Program-made: the position numbers and the translations under genes
Part shown: piece by piece, positions 1-5,837 of the stretch
Position numbering within the stretch: the first letter of the stretch is position 1
Layout of the letters: each line of letters starts with the position of its first letter
DNA from: an uncultured Bacteroidota bacterium
Lineage (GTDB): Bacteria > Bacteroidota > Bacteroidia > Chitinophagales > Chitinophagaceae
DNA: 11,497 nucleotides
Direction: 5' to 3'
Assembly: GCA_946479055.1 (NCBI GenBank)
Contig: CAMLEX010000085.1
Location: forward strand, 1 to 11,497
Notes under the pieces: generated by a model
Databases searched by the model: none
Seen by the model: the letters and a program-made list of their open reading frames with translations, nothing else
What the model was told of the DNA's origin: nothing

Positions 1-84
1 CAAAGAGGAAAGGCATTGATCAGCATTGCACATCCGGATCATAGGGAAAGCCTGGATCGATCTTTTTATGAACGATATAAATGA
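1..84 (+). CDS. Acetyl-CoA hydrolase/transferase family protein, C-terminal end only
   Basis: This is the 3' end of a gene that starts outside the window: 27 codons are open from base 1 to a TGA at 82-84. The peptide contains RGKALISIAHPDHRESL. That resembles the conserved C-terminal tail of acetyl-CoA hydrolases and CoA-transferases (4-hydroxybutyrate/acetate CoA-transferase family), where a segment like ALISIAHPxFREEL precedes the stop. Such enzymes move CoA between acyl groups in the cytoplasm. The catalytic glutamate and the CoA-binding domains lie outside the window, so the assignment rests on this short tail alone. The gene is convergent with hemN, with 122 bp between the two stop codons. 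Confidence 0.62.
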   Translation, partial: QRGKALISIAHPDHRESLDRSFYERYK

Positions 85-122
85 TCGGATTTAATCAGAG
101 ACAGATTCGTGATTACTTAAAC

Positions 123-205
123 GTGAGTTGTCAGCGGTGAATGGTGAGTGAGTGGTCAAAAGTGGAGAAGCACTCACAACTGACTACTCACCACTCACCA
201 CTCAC
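123..205. repeat. Inverted repeat built of 7-nt GTGAGTG-like units
   Basis: On the plus strand, 123-150 is four consecutive heptamers: GTGAGTT, GTCAGCG, GTGAATG, GTGAGTG. On the minus strand, 205 down to 171 is five heptamers: GTGAGTG, GTGAGTG, GTGAGTA, GTCAGTT, GTGAGTG. The two arms can pair into a long imperfect hairpin with a loop near 155-170. It sits between two convergent stop codons (84 and 207), so it could end transcription from both sides. The heptamer build and the conserved GTGAGTG core also fit a dispersed intergenic repeat family. No coding sequence is visible in 85-206. Confidence 0.6.
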
Positions 206-206
206 A

Positions 207-1583
207 TTATATGGCTTTACTAAAGATCAACCTATTTTCTAAGGAATTATCCCGCTGTAGGTAAAGATCAAAAGCGCTGCAAATATTGCGGATAAAATAA
301 TGTCCTTCCGCTGTCAGTTTCAAATATTGCTCGTCATATTCTATCAAGCCATCGGCTACAAGCAGATCCAGTTTGGGGAAAGTGTATTCTTTTAATAACG
401 GTAAATGCAGAGCATGAAACCGGGTGAATCCCTGGCAAGCGATATTGAGAATGTATTGACGGAAAGAAATGTCTTCTTCATTTAAAAAATAGCCACGTTG
501 TACTGCTAATTCACCTCTATTAATTGAATTGTAATAATCAGCCAGGGCTTTTTTGTTTTGCGCAAAAGCATTCCCTGTATCACTGATGCTTGAAACACCT
601 AACCCCAATAGCAGGCCACTGTTTTGAGTAGTATACCCCATGAAATTTCTGTGGAGATCACCATCTTTCCATGCTTTATATAATTCATCATGTGGTAAAG
701 CGAAGTGATCCATACCTATATCGTGATAGCCATTTGCCAGTAGCAACTCTTTTCCTTTCAGGTATAACTGTATTTTTTCTTCCGCACCCGGCAAATGTGT
801 TTCATTGAATAATCGTTGTGCCTTGCTGGTCCAGGGAACATGAGCATAACTATAAAAAGCGATCCGGTCAGGCTTTAATTCAATTACCTGCTGAATGGTT
901 TTTTCAATGCTTTGAATGGTTTGCAAAGGAAGGCCATAAATCAAATCAAAATTAACGGAAGTGAAGCCAGCTGCCCTGGCATTCTCTGTTGCCAGCCGCA
1001 CATTTTCTATCGGTTGTATGCGGTTAATGATCCGTTGTACTTCGGGGTCCATATCCTGCACACCATAACTGATACGACGAAAACCCATCGAGTATAATAG
1101 TTGCAAGTGTTCTTTGGTCGTATTATTAGGATGTCCCTCTATACTGAATTCGTACCGTGGATGGATAATACTATTTTTGAGCAGAACGTTTAGTAAACGT
1201 TTCAAATTTGCAGGAGAAAAAAAAGTAGGAGTGCCGCCCCCCAGGTGAATCTCTCTTATTACGGGCGTTTGATTCATTAGCTTGCGATATAGTTTCCACT
1301 CTTTTTCGATGGTCAGCAGATATTCGTCTTCTGCTTTATGATTTTTGGTGATCTTTTTAGTACAACCGCAGTAAGTACACAGTGATTCACAAAAAGGAAG
1401 ATGTACATAAAGACTGATTCCTTTTGCCGCATTCTGCAGGTGAAATTGTTCAGCAAATACCTGTTCCCAGTTTTTGCGATCAATATCATCTTCCCAGAAA
1501 GGAACGGTAGGGTAACTGGTGTACCGGGGAACAGGCTGGTTATATTTTCTTATCAGCAATGGGTTCATCTCTATGTTTTGCAT
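207..1583 (-). CDS. hemN: Oxygen-independent coproporphyrinogen III dehydrogenase (radical SAM)
   Basis: HemN converts coproporphyrinogen III to protoporphyrinogen IX without oxygen, using a [4Fe-4S] cluster and S-adenosylmethionine, in cytoplasmic haem synthesis. The 458-residue length is normal. The N-terminus RYTSYPTVPFW is a HemN signature. The cluster motif is CESLCTYCGC with Cys65, Cys69, Cys72 and Cys74, the last being the extra cysteine of true HemN. GGGTPT follows at 115-120. The C-terminal part (about 360-450) matches the HemN C-terminal domain. A second in-frame ATG at residue 6 (1568) would give MNPLLIRKYNQP, the more usual family start, and would leave a short leader after the TAnnTTTG box at 1595-1588. 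The gene diverges from the oxidase operon, and Fnr-like boxes lie between them. The haem it makes would serve the neighbouring oxidase and cytochrome c when oxygen is low (inference). Confidence 0.96.
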   Translation of the reverse strand: MQNIEMNPLLIRKYNQPVPRYTSYPTVPFWEDDIDRKNWEQVFAEQFHLQNAAKGISLYVHLPFCESLCTYCGCTKKITKNHKAEDEYLLTIEKEWKLYRKLMNQTPVIREIHLGGGTPTFFSPANLKRLLNVLLKNSIIHPRYEFSIEGHPNNTTKEHLQLLYSMGFRRISYGVQDMDPEVQRIINRIQPIENVRLATENARAAGFTSVNFDLIYGLPLQTIQSIEKTIQQVIELKPDRIAFYSYAHVPWTSKAQRLFNETHLPGAEEKIQLYLKGKELLLANGYHDIGMDHFALPHDELYKAWKDGDLHRNFMGYTTQNSGLLLGLGVSSISDTGNAFAQNKKALADYYNSINRGELAVQRGYFLNEEDISFRQYILNIACQGFTRFHALHLPLLKEYTFPKLDLLVADGLIEYDEQYLKLTAEGHYFIRNICSAFDLYLQRDNSLENRLIFSKAI

Positions 1584-1587
1584 TCAA

Positions 1588-1595
1588 CAAAATTA
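1588..1595 (-). promoter_or_regulatory. Candidate hemN -7 box (TAATTTTG)
   Basis: Read on the minus strand this is TAATTTTG, a match to the Bacteroidota -7 consensus TAnnTTTG. It ends 5 nt before the annotated hemN ATG, so transcription would begin almost at that codon. That fits better with the in-frame ATG at residue 6. No clear -33 TTG is visible at the usual distance, so this is a weak call. Confidence 0.35.
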
Positions 1596-1688
1596 CCGGT
1601 GTTGTTGTGCCGGAAATATGATTAAGATTAATCCAAGGAACGATATTCATCATACTGGGTGATCTGACAAGGCAGAATTTGAAGCGAC

Positions 1689-1702
1689 TTGATTTTTATC
1701 AG
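1689..1702. promoter_or_regulatory. Crp/Fnr-type box 1 (TTGAT-TTTT-ATCAG)
   Basis: The sequence TTGATTTTTATCAG matches the classical Fnr site TTGAT-N4-ATCAA at nine of ten fixed positions. It lies in the divergent region between hemN and the oxidase operon and is centred about 86 bp upstream of the predicted operon transcription start (near 1782). Box 2 follows at a centre-to-centre distance of 22 bp. Both gene sets are typical targets of oxygen- or NO-responsive Crp/Fnr regulators in other bacteria. No such regulator is encoded in this window. Confidence 0.5.
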
Positions 1703-1710
1703 ATGCTTTC

Positions 1711-1724
1711 CTGATAAAAATCAT
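1711..1724. promoter_or_regulatory. Crp/Fnr-type box 2 (CTGAT-AAAA-ATCAT)
   Basis: CTGATAAAAATCAT keeps the palindromic core TGAT-N4-ATCA of an Fnr site but has weaker outer bases. Its centre lies about 64 bp upstream of the predicted oxidase-operon start, close to the class I activator position (-61.5). Together the boxes also form a perfect 13-bp inverted repeat (1690-1702 with 1711-1723), so a hairpin with an 8-nt loop is an alternative reading. No T-tract follows, which argues against a terminator for the plus strand. Confidence 0.45.
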
Positions 1725-1749
1725 CTCCCCTCCTTCATTCTGATCATCA

Positions 1750-1777
1750 TTTGTCCATTTTGCCACGAATACTTTTG
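1750..1777 (+). promoter_or_regulatory. Promoter of the oxidase operon (TTTG / TACTTTTG)
   Basis: TACTTTTG at 1770-1777 matches the Bacteroidota -7 consensus TAnnTTTG. TTTG at 1750-1753 is a possible -33 element with 16 bp between, slightly shorter than usual. The predicted start is near 1782, giving a leader of about 20 nt before the ATG at 1803. Its position just downstream of the two Crp/Fnr-type boxes supports the assignment. Confidence 0.55.
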
Positions 1778-1802
1778 TCATCGAATTATCAAAAAACAAA
1801 TT

Positions 1803-1991
1803 ATGGATACTCTTCAAGAAGAAGAACTACCGGTTCTTCAACCTGTTAAAACAGGAACAGAGACATTTCACCACAGCAAAGCAATAGATAAATTTTTCCC
1901 GTACGGCGCCATTTTTTTCTTCATACTGCTGGTGGCGTTATGCCTCGTTATCTGGTTCGGAATTTATTTTTTAATGCTTGACAGAATTTAA
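1803..1991 (+). CDS. Small single-helix subunit of ba3-type cytochrome c oxidase (subunit IIa-like)
   Basis: This is a 62-residue protein with a polar N-terminal half and one membrane helix (about residues 34-57, rich in F, I, L and V). Its place directly before subunit II, with an 11-bp gap, is where ba3 oxidase operons encode the small subunit IIa (CbaD), a single helix that packs against subunits I and II. A longer reading from 1689 would add 38 residues, but it would run through the Fnr-like boxes and the promoter, so the ATG at 1803 was chosen. The upstream stretch ATTATCAAAAAACAAATT shows no Shine-Dalgarno sequence, as is normal in this phylum. Sequence identity with the Thermus protein cannot be judged at this length; the role is inferred from context and topology. 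Confidence 0.7.
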   Translation: MDTLQEEELPVLQPVKTGTETFHHSKAIDKFFPYGAIFFFILLVALCLVIWFGIYFLMLDRI

Positions 1992-2002
1992 ATTGATATA
2001 CA

Positions 2003-2467
2003 ATGGCTATAATTGATAAAGCAGAACAGCAAGTACTGATCATCATAGGTTGCCTCATGTCATTATTTGTATTCTCCATTTTATATGCAAAAGGAAAATA
2101 TAAAAGTGATGTTCCCGAATGCCTTCCTTTCGATAAGGCTTATACTACACCGAAAGTGAATAAGATCGATGAAAAAACTTACCAGGTTTTCGCAGTAGCT
2201 CAGATGTGGAGCTTTGAACCATCAACGATCTACATCCCGGTTGACAGTGAGGTTGATTTTTTTATTTCTTCAAAAGATGTTGTGCACGGTTTTAATATCG
2301 CGGAAAAAAATGTGAACATGATGGCGGTATATGGAAATATTAATAAAACCACGGTTACGTTTGATAAGCCCGGAGTATATGATATTGTTTGCCATGAGTA
2401 CTGCGGTACCGGCCACCAGAATATGAAAGCACAGGTCATCGTGAATTATCCAACAGCTACGCAATAA
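2003..2467 (+). CDS. cbaB: Cytochrome c oxidase subunit II, ba3-type, CuA domain
   Basis: Subunit II takes electrons from cytochrome c through its dinuclear CuA centre and passes them to haem b of subunit I. At 154 residues it has the short form typical of ba3 enzymes, with only one N-terminal membrane helix (about 10-29) followed by a periplasmic cupredoxin domain. The CuA ligands are visible: His95 in VVHGFNI, then Cys130, Cys134, His138 and Met141 in CHEYCGTGHQNM, close to the ba3 motif CNQYCGLGHQNM. No C-terminal cytochrome c domain is present, which agrees with a separate cytochrome c gene at the end of the operon. Subunit I follows 83 bp downstream; nothing recognisable lies in that gap. 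Confidence 0.93.
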   Translation: MAIIDKAEQQVLIIIGCLMSLFVFSILYAKGKYKSDVPECLPFDKAYTTPKVNKIDEKTYQVFAVAQMWSFEPSTIYIPVDSEVDFFISSKDVVHGFNIAEKNVNMMAVYGNINKTTVTFDKPGVYDIVCHEYCGTGHQNMKAQVIVNYPTATQ

Positions 2468-2550
2468 GAAAATAAAAATAATTGAAACACAAAACAAATT
2501 TCCCGGCTTTTTTTAAGAAGTGAAGATCGGTAAAGTTAAAATCATTACTC

Positions 2551-4233
2551 ATGCAAGTCAGTAAATCATTTAAGAGATTAATTTTTTTAGAGCTTTCTAT
2601 CCCGGTAGCCTTACTTACCCTTGGCATTTATCATGGGTTGATGCAAACGATATACAGGGCGGGGGTACTGCATCAACCAGCATTTGCAAAGCTTGACTAT
2701 TACCAGGGCCTTACACTGCATGGCGTTATCAATGCCATCGTACTCACTACTTTTTTTGCAGTAGCATTCGGGCATGCAACAATGGCTTTTTATTTTAAAC
2801 GAGAACCTGATAAAAGAGTTGCCTGGTTTAGTTTTTCATTGATGCTGGCAGGTACCGTTATGGCGGCATGGGCTATGCTAGCTGGTAAAGCCTCGGTGCT
2901 TTATACATTTTATCCGCCATTGAAAGCTCATCCATTGTTCTACCTGGGAACCGCTTTACTTATTGTAGGTTCATGGATCCCGCTATTTAACTGGGCGAAA
3001 ATGTATGTGCAATGGAAAAAACAAAATCCTGTTACCAAAACACCATTAGCAGTGCTGGGCACACTGATTAATTTTATCATTTGGTTTGTATGTACGCTGG
3101 CGGTTGCTTATGAAGTGCTGGTTTTACTTTTGCCTTGGGCGATGGGATGGACAACTACTGTTAACGTAACACTGGCCCGTACTTTATTCTGGTTCTTTGG
3201 TCATGCTCTTGTGTACTTCTGGCTATTGCCTGCGTATATTATGTTTTATACCATGTTGCCAAAGATCGCCGGTGGTAAATTGTATTCTGATCTTGCCGGA
3301 AGAATTGCTTTATTTGGTTTTTTATTGTTTTCAATACCGGTTGGTGTGCACCACCAGTATAGCGACCCTTCTATTACACAGGGTGTAAAATTTTTCCAGG
3401 GCATGCTAACATTCGGTGTAGCTATCCCGAGTTTTATTACTGCCTTCACACTTGCAGCTTCATTAGAATATGCAGGAAAAAAACGTGGAGCCAAAGGCTG
3501 GCTTGGCTGGATGGGCAAATTGCCTTACTTCGATACAAAAAATTATTTGTTTGCGTATTTTATTTGTGGTTTGATTCTTTTCATTTTCGGTGGATTAACA
3601 GGTATTGTAAACTCTTCTTACCAATTGAATACTGTGGTCCACAACACAGCCTGGTTACCCGGTCACTTCCACATGACAGTTGCGGGGCCTGTGTTTTTGG
3701 CTATTATCGGTATGAGCACTTACCTGTATTCAAAAATGGGTGGTAAAAAGATCTTTCTGCCCAATGTAAACGTGATCATACCTTATTTGTGGACAATCGG
3801 CGTACTGATTTTTTCTACGGGTTTGATGTGGGGTGGATTGATAGGCGAGCCGCGAAGAACAAATCTTGGAATGACCTACCTGGATAAGACAAGCGAACAT
3901 TTTCGTCCTGATTGGGTGCCTACAACTACGCTGGCATTATGCGGCGGTATCATTATGTTCATTGCAGGCATGCTGTTTCTTATTGTATTCTTCGGTACTA
4001 TGTGTCGCAAAAAAACAGAAGAAGCCGTATTAGATCTTCCTGTCAGCGAAGCCTATCATGACGAAAAACGAATTCCTTTGTTTGATAAATTCAAACCCTG
4101 GCTGGTAGTAATGGCTATTGTATTGGTAATCGCTTACGTTCCAGCGTTTATGAACGTGAACAAGAACACTGGCCCTAAAGCTCCGGCATTTACCCCTGAT
4201 AACCCTGTGCCAATTGAAAATGTAAAGAAATAA
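2551..4233 (+). CDS. cbaA: Cytochrome c oxidase subunit I, ba3-type (family B haem-copper oxidase)
   Basis: This catalytic subunit reduces O2 to water at a haem-CuB site and pumps protons; it spans the membrane many times. All metal ligands are visible. His57 and His374 are the low-spin haem ligands, His372 (in GHFHMTV) is the active-site haem ligand, and His218, His267 and His268 bind CuB. Tyr222 lies four residues after His218, as required for the His-Tyr cross-link. These positions run about 15 residues behind Thermus ba3 in the N-terminal half. The family B K-channel residues appear conserved as Tyr229, Tyr233, Ser294 and Thr297. FGHALVYFWLLPAYIMFY is a family B signature. The 560-residue length is normal. 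No subunit III is present, as usual for ba3 enzymes. The stop shares its last base with the start of the Sco gene (TAATG). Low-oxygen use is inferred from the family. Confidence 0.95.
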   Translation: MQVSKSFKRLIFLELSIPVALLTLGIYHGLMQTIYRAGVLHQPAFAKLDYYQGLTLHGVINAIVLTTFFAVAFGHATMAFYFKREPDKRVAWFSFSLMLAGTVMAAWAMLAGKASVLYTFYPPLKAHPLFYLGTALLIVGSWIPLFNWAKMYVQWKKQNPVTKTPLAVLGTLINFIIWFVCTLAVAYEVLVLLLPWAMGWTTTVNVTLARTLFWFFGHALVYFWLLPAYIMFYTMLPKIAGGKLYSDLAGRIALFGFLLFSIPVGVHHQYSDPSITQGVKFFQGMLTFGVAIPSFITAFTLAASLEYAGKKRGAKGWLGWMGKLPYFDTKNYLFAYFICGLILFIFGGLTGIVNSSYQLNTVVHNTAWLPGHFHMTVAGPVFLAIIGMSTYLYSKMGGKKIFLPNVNVIIPYLWTIGVLIFSTGLMWGGLIGEPRRTNLGMTYLDKTSEHFRPDWVPTTTLALCGGIIMFIAGMLFLIVFFGTMCRKKTEEAVLDLPVSEAYHDEKRIPLFDKFKPWLVVMAIVLVIAYVPAFMNVNKNTGPKAPAFTPDNPVPIENVKK

Positions 4234-4886
4234 TGAAGAAGGGTTTAACAATATGGATTTTTTTAGCGGCAGTGTTTATTCTACCGCTGGTGGTTTATTC
4301 CGGCTATCTTTTCTTCGAACAAAAGTTTCAAAGTTTACCGGTATATGGAAGAGAAGATATAAGCAATGGCCAAAAAATACAACATACTATCGCTGGCTTC
4401 GAACTGTTCAACCAGGATGGAATAAAAAAAGGAATCGAAGACTGGGACAAGAAGATAGTAGTTGCAGATTTCTTTTTTACTCATTGTCCTGTTATATGCC
4501 CGAAGATGACCGCTAATTTAAAAAGAGTACAGCAAGCTTTTGGGGAAGGGGAAATTTTGATTAACTCCTTTAGTGTGGATCCTCAGCGGGACAGCGCTGT
4601 TCAATTAAAAAAATATGCGGAAAAGTTTAAGATCAATTCCGCCAACTGGCAATTATTAACTGGTGATAAAAAAGATATTTATAAGCTGGCGAGGAATAGT
4701 TTTAGGATCGTTGCTACAGATGGTGATGGCGGGCCGGATGATTTTATTCATAGCGAAAAACTGGTGCTGGTTGATAAGCAGAAAAGAATAAGGGGTTATT
4801 ATGATGGAACCAGCGAAAAAGAAACAGATCAATTAATAGATGATATCAAAAAATTACGAAATGAAATGAGCCATAAAAATTTTTGA
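4233..4886 (+). CDS. sco: SCO1/SenC family copper chaperone for CuA assembly
   Basis: Sco proteins are thioredoxin-fold copper-binding proteins that deliver copper to, or reduce the cysteines of, the CuA site of subunit II. The 217-residue protein has one N-terminal membrane anchor (about 7-28) and a periplasmic domain. The copper ligands are Cys85 and Cys89 in FFTHCPVICPKM and His173 in DFIHSEKLVLVD. The segment SFSVDPQRDS is the usual family stretch between them. The start overlaps the last base of the subunit I stop, which suggests translational coupling. It probably matures the CuA site of the product of 2003-2467. The last codons and the stop lie inside a 14-bp inverted repeat (4870-4922). 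Confidence 0.95.
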   Translation: MKKGLTIWIFLAAVFILPLVVYSGYLFFEQKFQSLPVYGREDISNGQKIQHTIAGFELFNQDGIKKGIEDWDKKIVVADFFFTHCPVICPKMTANLKRVQQAFGEGEILINSFSVDPQRDSAVQLKKYAEKFKINSANWQLLTGDKKDIYKLARNSFRIVATDGDGGPDDFIHSEKLVLVDKQKRIRGYYDGTSEKETDQLIDDIKKLRNEMSHKNF

Positions 4887-4922
4887 GCAATTTAGACTAA
4901 CCGCGAAGAAAATTTTTATGGC
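4870..4922. repeat. 14-bp perfect inverted repeat over the sco stop codon
   Basis: GCCATAAAAATTTT at 4870-4883 is repeated in reverse complement as AAAATTTTTATGGC at 4909-4922, with a 25-nt loop that starts at the TGA stop (4884-4886). In RNA this would form an AT-rich stem covering the last four sense codons of sco. It could be a weak terminator, an mRNA-stability stem between sco and the cytochrome c gene, or the flanks of an inserted repeat. Confidence 0.5.
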
Positions 4923-4930
4923 GAATTCCC

Positions 4931-4952
4931 TGCCCGTCCAGTCAGGCGGGCA
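4931..4952. repeat. GC-rich hairpin between sco and the cytochrome c gene
   Basis: TGCCCGTC (4931-4938) pairs with GGCGGGCA (4945-4952) across the 6-nt loop CAGTCA, giving eight base pairs with one G-T wobble. Its GC content stands out from the AT-rich surroundings. There is no run of T after it (CATGTGGCAATAAAAATAA follows), so an intrinsic terminator is unlikely. A small dispersed intergenic palindrome or an mRNA-processing stem fits better. Confidence 0.45.
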
Positions 4953-4979
4953 TGTGGCAATAAAAATAAAAATTAACAC

Positions 4980-5528
4980 ATGAAAACTAAGATCATTGCA
5001 TTCTTCATTTTTGGCCTGATGTTTTTGGGAAATATCGCCAAAGCAGAACCCGATCCACCGGTAGAGGGCAAATCTATTTTTACAGCCCGCTGCGCTGCTT
5101 GTCATAATGTGAATAAAATATTGACCGGGCCGGCATTGGCAGGTGTTGACGAACGCAGAAGTATTGACTGGATCATCAACTTTGTTCATTCTTCACAGGC
5201 GATGGTAAAGAAGGGGGATAAAGATGCGGTAGCTGTTTATGAAAAGTTTAATAAGATACCGATGCCTGATCATCCTGATCTTTCTGCAGACAACATAAAA
5301 AGTATTGTTGCATATATCAGGTCAGAAAGCAAACCGGTGGGTGAAGAGAAAGCCCCTTTTGCAAAGCCAGGAAAGAAGCAATCCGGTTATACTCCTTTAT
5401 CTATTACTGATTATTGGTTTTTTGGTGGTTTCCTGGGAGCAGTAGTATTATTAATTATGGTTTTACTTTTCGCAGTTAAAGTTAAAACTATGCAACGGGA
5501 TAGACTGCTGGTTGTAAAAAAGCTATAA
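4980..5528 (+). CDS. Membrane-anchored monohaem cytochrome c, likely electron donor to the oxidase
   Basis: The 182-residue protein begins with a signal peptide (about 1-22, ending in AKA before Glu23). A class I cytochrome c domain follows, with the haem motif CAACH (Cys38, Cys41, His42) and a likely axial Met95 in KIPMPDH. After a Pro/Lys linker (about 118-140) a C-terminal membrane helix (about 146-167) and a basic tail anchor it in the inner membrane with the haem outside. It closes the oxidase operon, 93 bp after sco and before the terminator at 5544. Being tethered and next to a CuA subunit II without its own haem, it is the likely direct electron donor to CuA (inference). The start codon is preceded by AAAATTAACAC, with no Shine-Dalgarno sequence. 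Confidence 0.9.
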   Translation: MKTKIIAFFIFGLMFLGNIAKAEPDPPVEGKSIFTARCAACHNVNKILTGPALAGVDERRSIDWIINFVHSSQAMVKKGDKDAVAVYEKFNKIPMPDHPDLSADNIKSIVAYIRSESKPVGEEKAPFAKPGKKQSGYTPLSITDYWFFGGFLGAVVLLIMVLLFAVKVKTMQRDRLLVVKKL

Positions 5529-5543
5529 CCTTACCCACTTTAT

Positions 5544-5588
5544 AAAACCGGGACTGTCAACAGGGATAATTGTGACAGTTCCGGTTTT
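5544..5588 (+). terminator. Intrinsic terminator of the oxidase operon
   Basis: AAAACCGGGACTGTCA (5544-5559) pairs with TGACAGTTCCGGTTTT (5573-5588) over 16 positions, with a single G-T wobble and a 13-nt loop. The stem starts 15 bp after the cytochrome c stop. The 3' arm ends in TTTT and is followed by GAATTTATAT. The AAAA/TTTT ends make it usable in both directions. Confidence 0.8.
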
Positions 5589-5657
5589 GAATTTATATGT
5601 CTTATGCAATTGCTTTAAACGGTGTTTCAATTTTATGGGGTGCCGAAAAAAATAATA

Positions 5658-5677
5658 GTTGAATTTAGTAATTCAAC
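5658..5677. promoter_or_regulatory. Palindrome GTTGAATT-N4-AATTCAAC, possible operator
   Basis: Perfect 8-bp half-sites surround a 4-bp spacer. The outer TTGA and TCAA resemble Fnr half-sites, but the spacing is 10 bp instead of 6. It lies about 145 bp upstream of the predicted start of the stress operon and about 70 bp after the oxidase terminator. It could bind a Crp/Fnr-family or other dimeric regulator. Confidence 0.35.
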
Positions 5678-5706
5678 AAAAAATGAAATCATAAAGACGG
5701 TAAGCC

Positions 5707-5718
5707 TGACAGTTGTCA
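5707..5718. promoter_or_regulatory. Short palindrome TGACA-GT-TGTCA
   Basis: Two 5-bp half-sites with a 2-bp spacer lie about 100 bp upstream of the predicted stress-operon start. The flanking CCTGAC (5705-5710) is also repeated in inverse as GTCAGG at 5747-5752. The motif is short and may be chance. Apart from this site, the palindromes at 5658 and 5772, the terminator at 5544 and the promoter at 5800, nothing is visible in the 309-bp gap 5529-5837. Confidence 0.22.
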
Positions 5719-5771
5719 AATGATCTCTGGTAAAAACATGATTTTCGTCAGGTTGGTTAAAAAGGAACCGT

Positions 5772-5795
5772 ATAAAAGTATTTAACTACTTTTAT
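5772..5795. promoter_or_regulatory. Palindromic operator candidate inside the stress-operon promoter
   Basis: ATAAAAGTA (5772-5780) and TACTTTTAT (5787-5795) form a perfect 9-bp inverted repeat with a 6-bp spacer, ending 4 bp before the -7 box. A dimeric protein bound here would block RNA polymerase, the usual arrangement for a repressor. The Rrf2-type regulator encoded at the end of the operon is the obvious candidate ligand (inference). Confidence 0.5.
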
Positions 5796-5799
5796 TATT

Positions 5800-5807
5800 T
5801 ATCTTTG
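5800..5807 (+). promoter_or_regulatory. -7 box of the stress operon (TATCTTTG)
   Basis: TATCTTTG matches the Bacteroidota consensus TAnnTTTG exactly. The predicted start is near 5811, about 27 nt before the ATG at 5838. No good -33 TTG is present at the normal distance, as may be expected of a promoter that needs or is shaped by a regulator. Confidence 0.55.
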
Positions 5808-5837
5808 TTTTCTCAATCAATTTTAAATCTTAATTAT

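Noticed and set aside
123..205. The heptamer repeat as a CRISPR array.
   Set aside because: The units are 7 nt with no spacers and lie in inverted orientation, and no cas gene is nearby.
1690..1723. The 13-bp inverted repeat before the oxidase operon as a terminator.
   Set aside because: No transcript would end there on the plus strand (the upstream gene runs the other way), no T-tract follows, and the two halves each match a Crp/Fnr site.
1689..1802. A 38-residue N-terminal extension of the small oxidase subunit.
   Set aside because: The extension covers the Crp/Fnr boxes and the promoter, and ATG 1803 gives a typical short one-helix protein.
2551..4233. Subunit I could be a nitric oxide reductase of the CuA or family B-derived type, given the NO-linked operon next door.
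   Set aside because: NO reductases of these groups lack the cross-linked tyrosine. Here Tyr222 sits four residues after the CuB ligand His218, and the family B K-channel residues (Tyr229, Tyr233, Ser294, Thr297) are present, so it is an oxygen reductase.
5597..5662. A 21-codon reading frame (MSYAIALNGVSILWGAEKNNS) after the oxidase terminator.
   Set aside because: It has no promoter box, no ribosome site and no recognisable features, and such short frames are expected by chance.
5805..5837. An upstream TTG start that would add 11 residues to the RIC protein.
   Set aside because: The TTG lies inside the TATCTTTG promoter box, the added residues are not conserved-looking, and a normal ATG follows at 5838.
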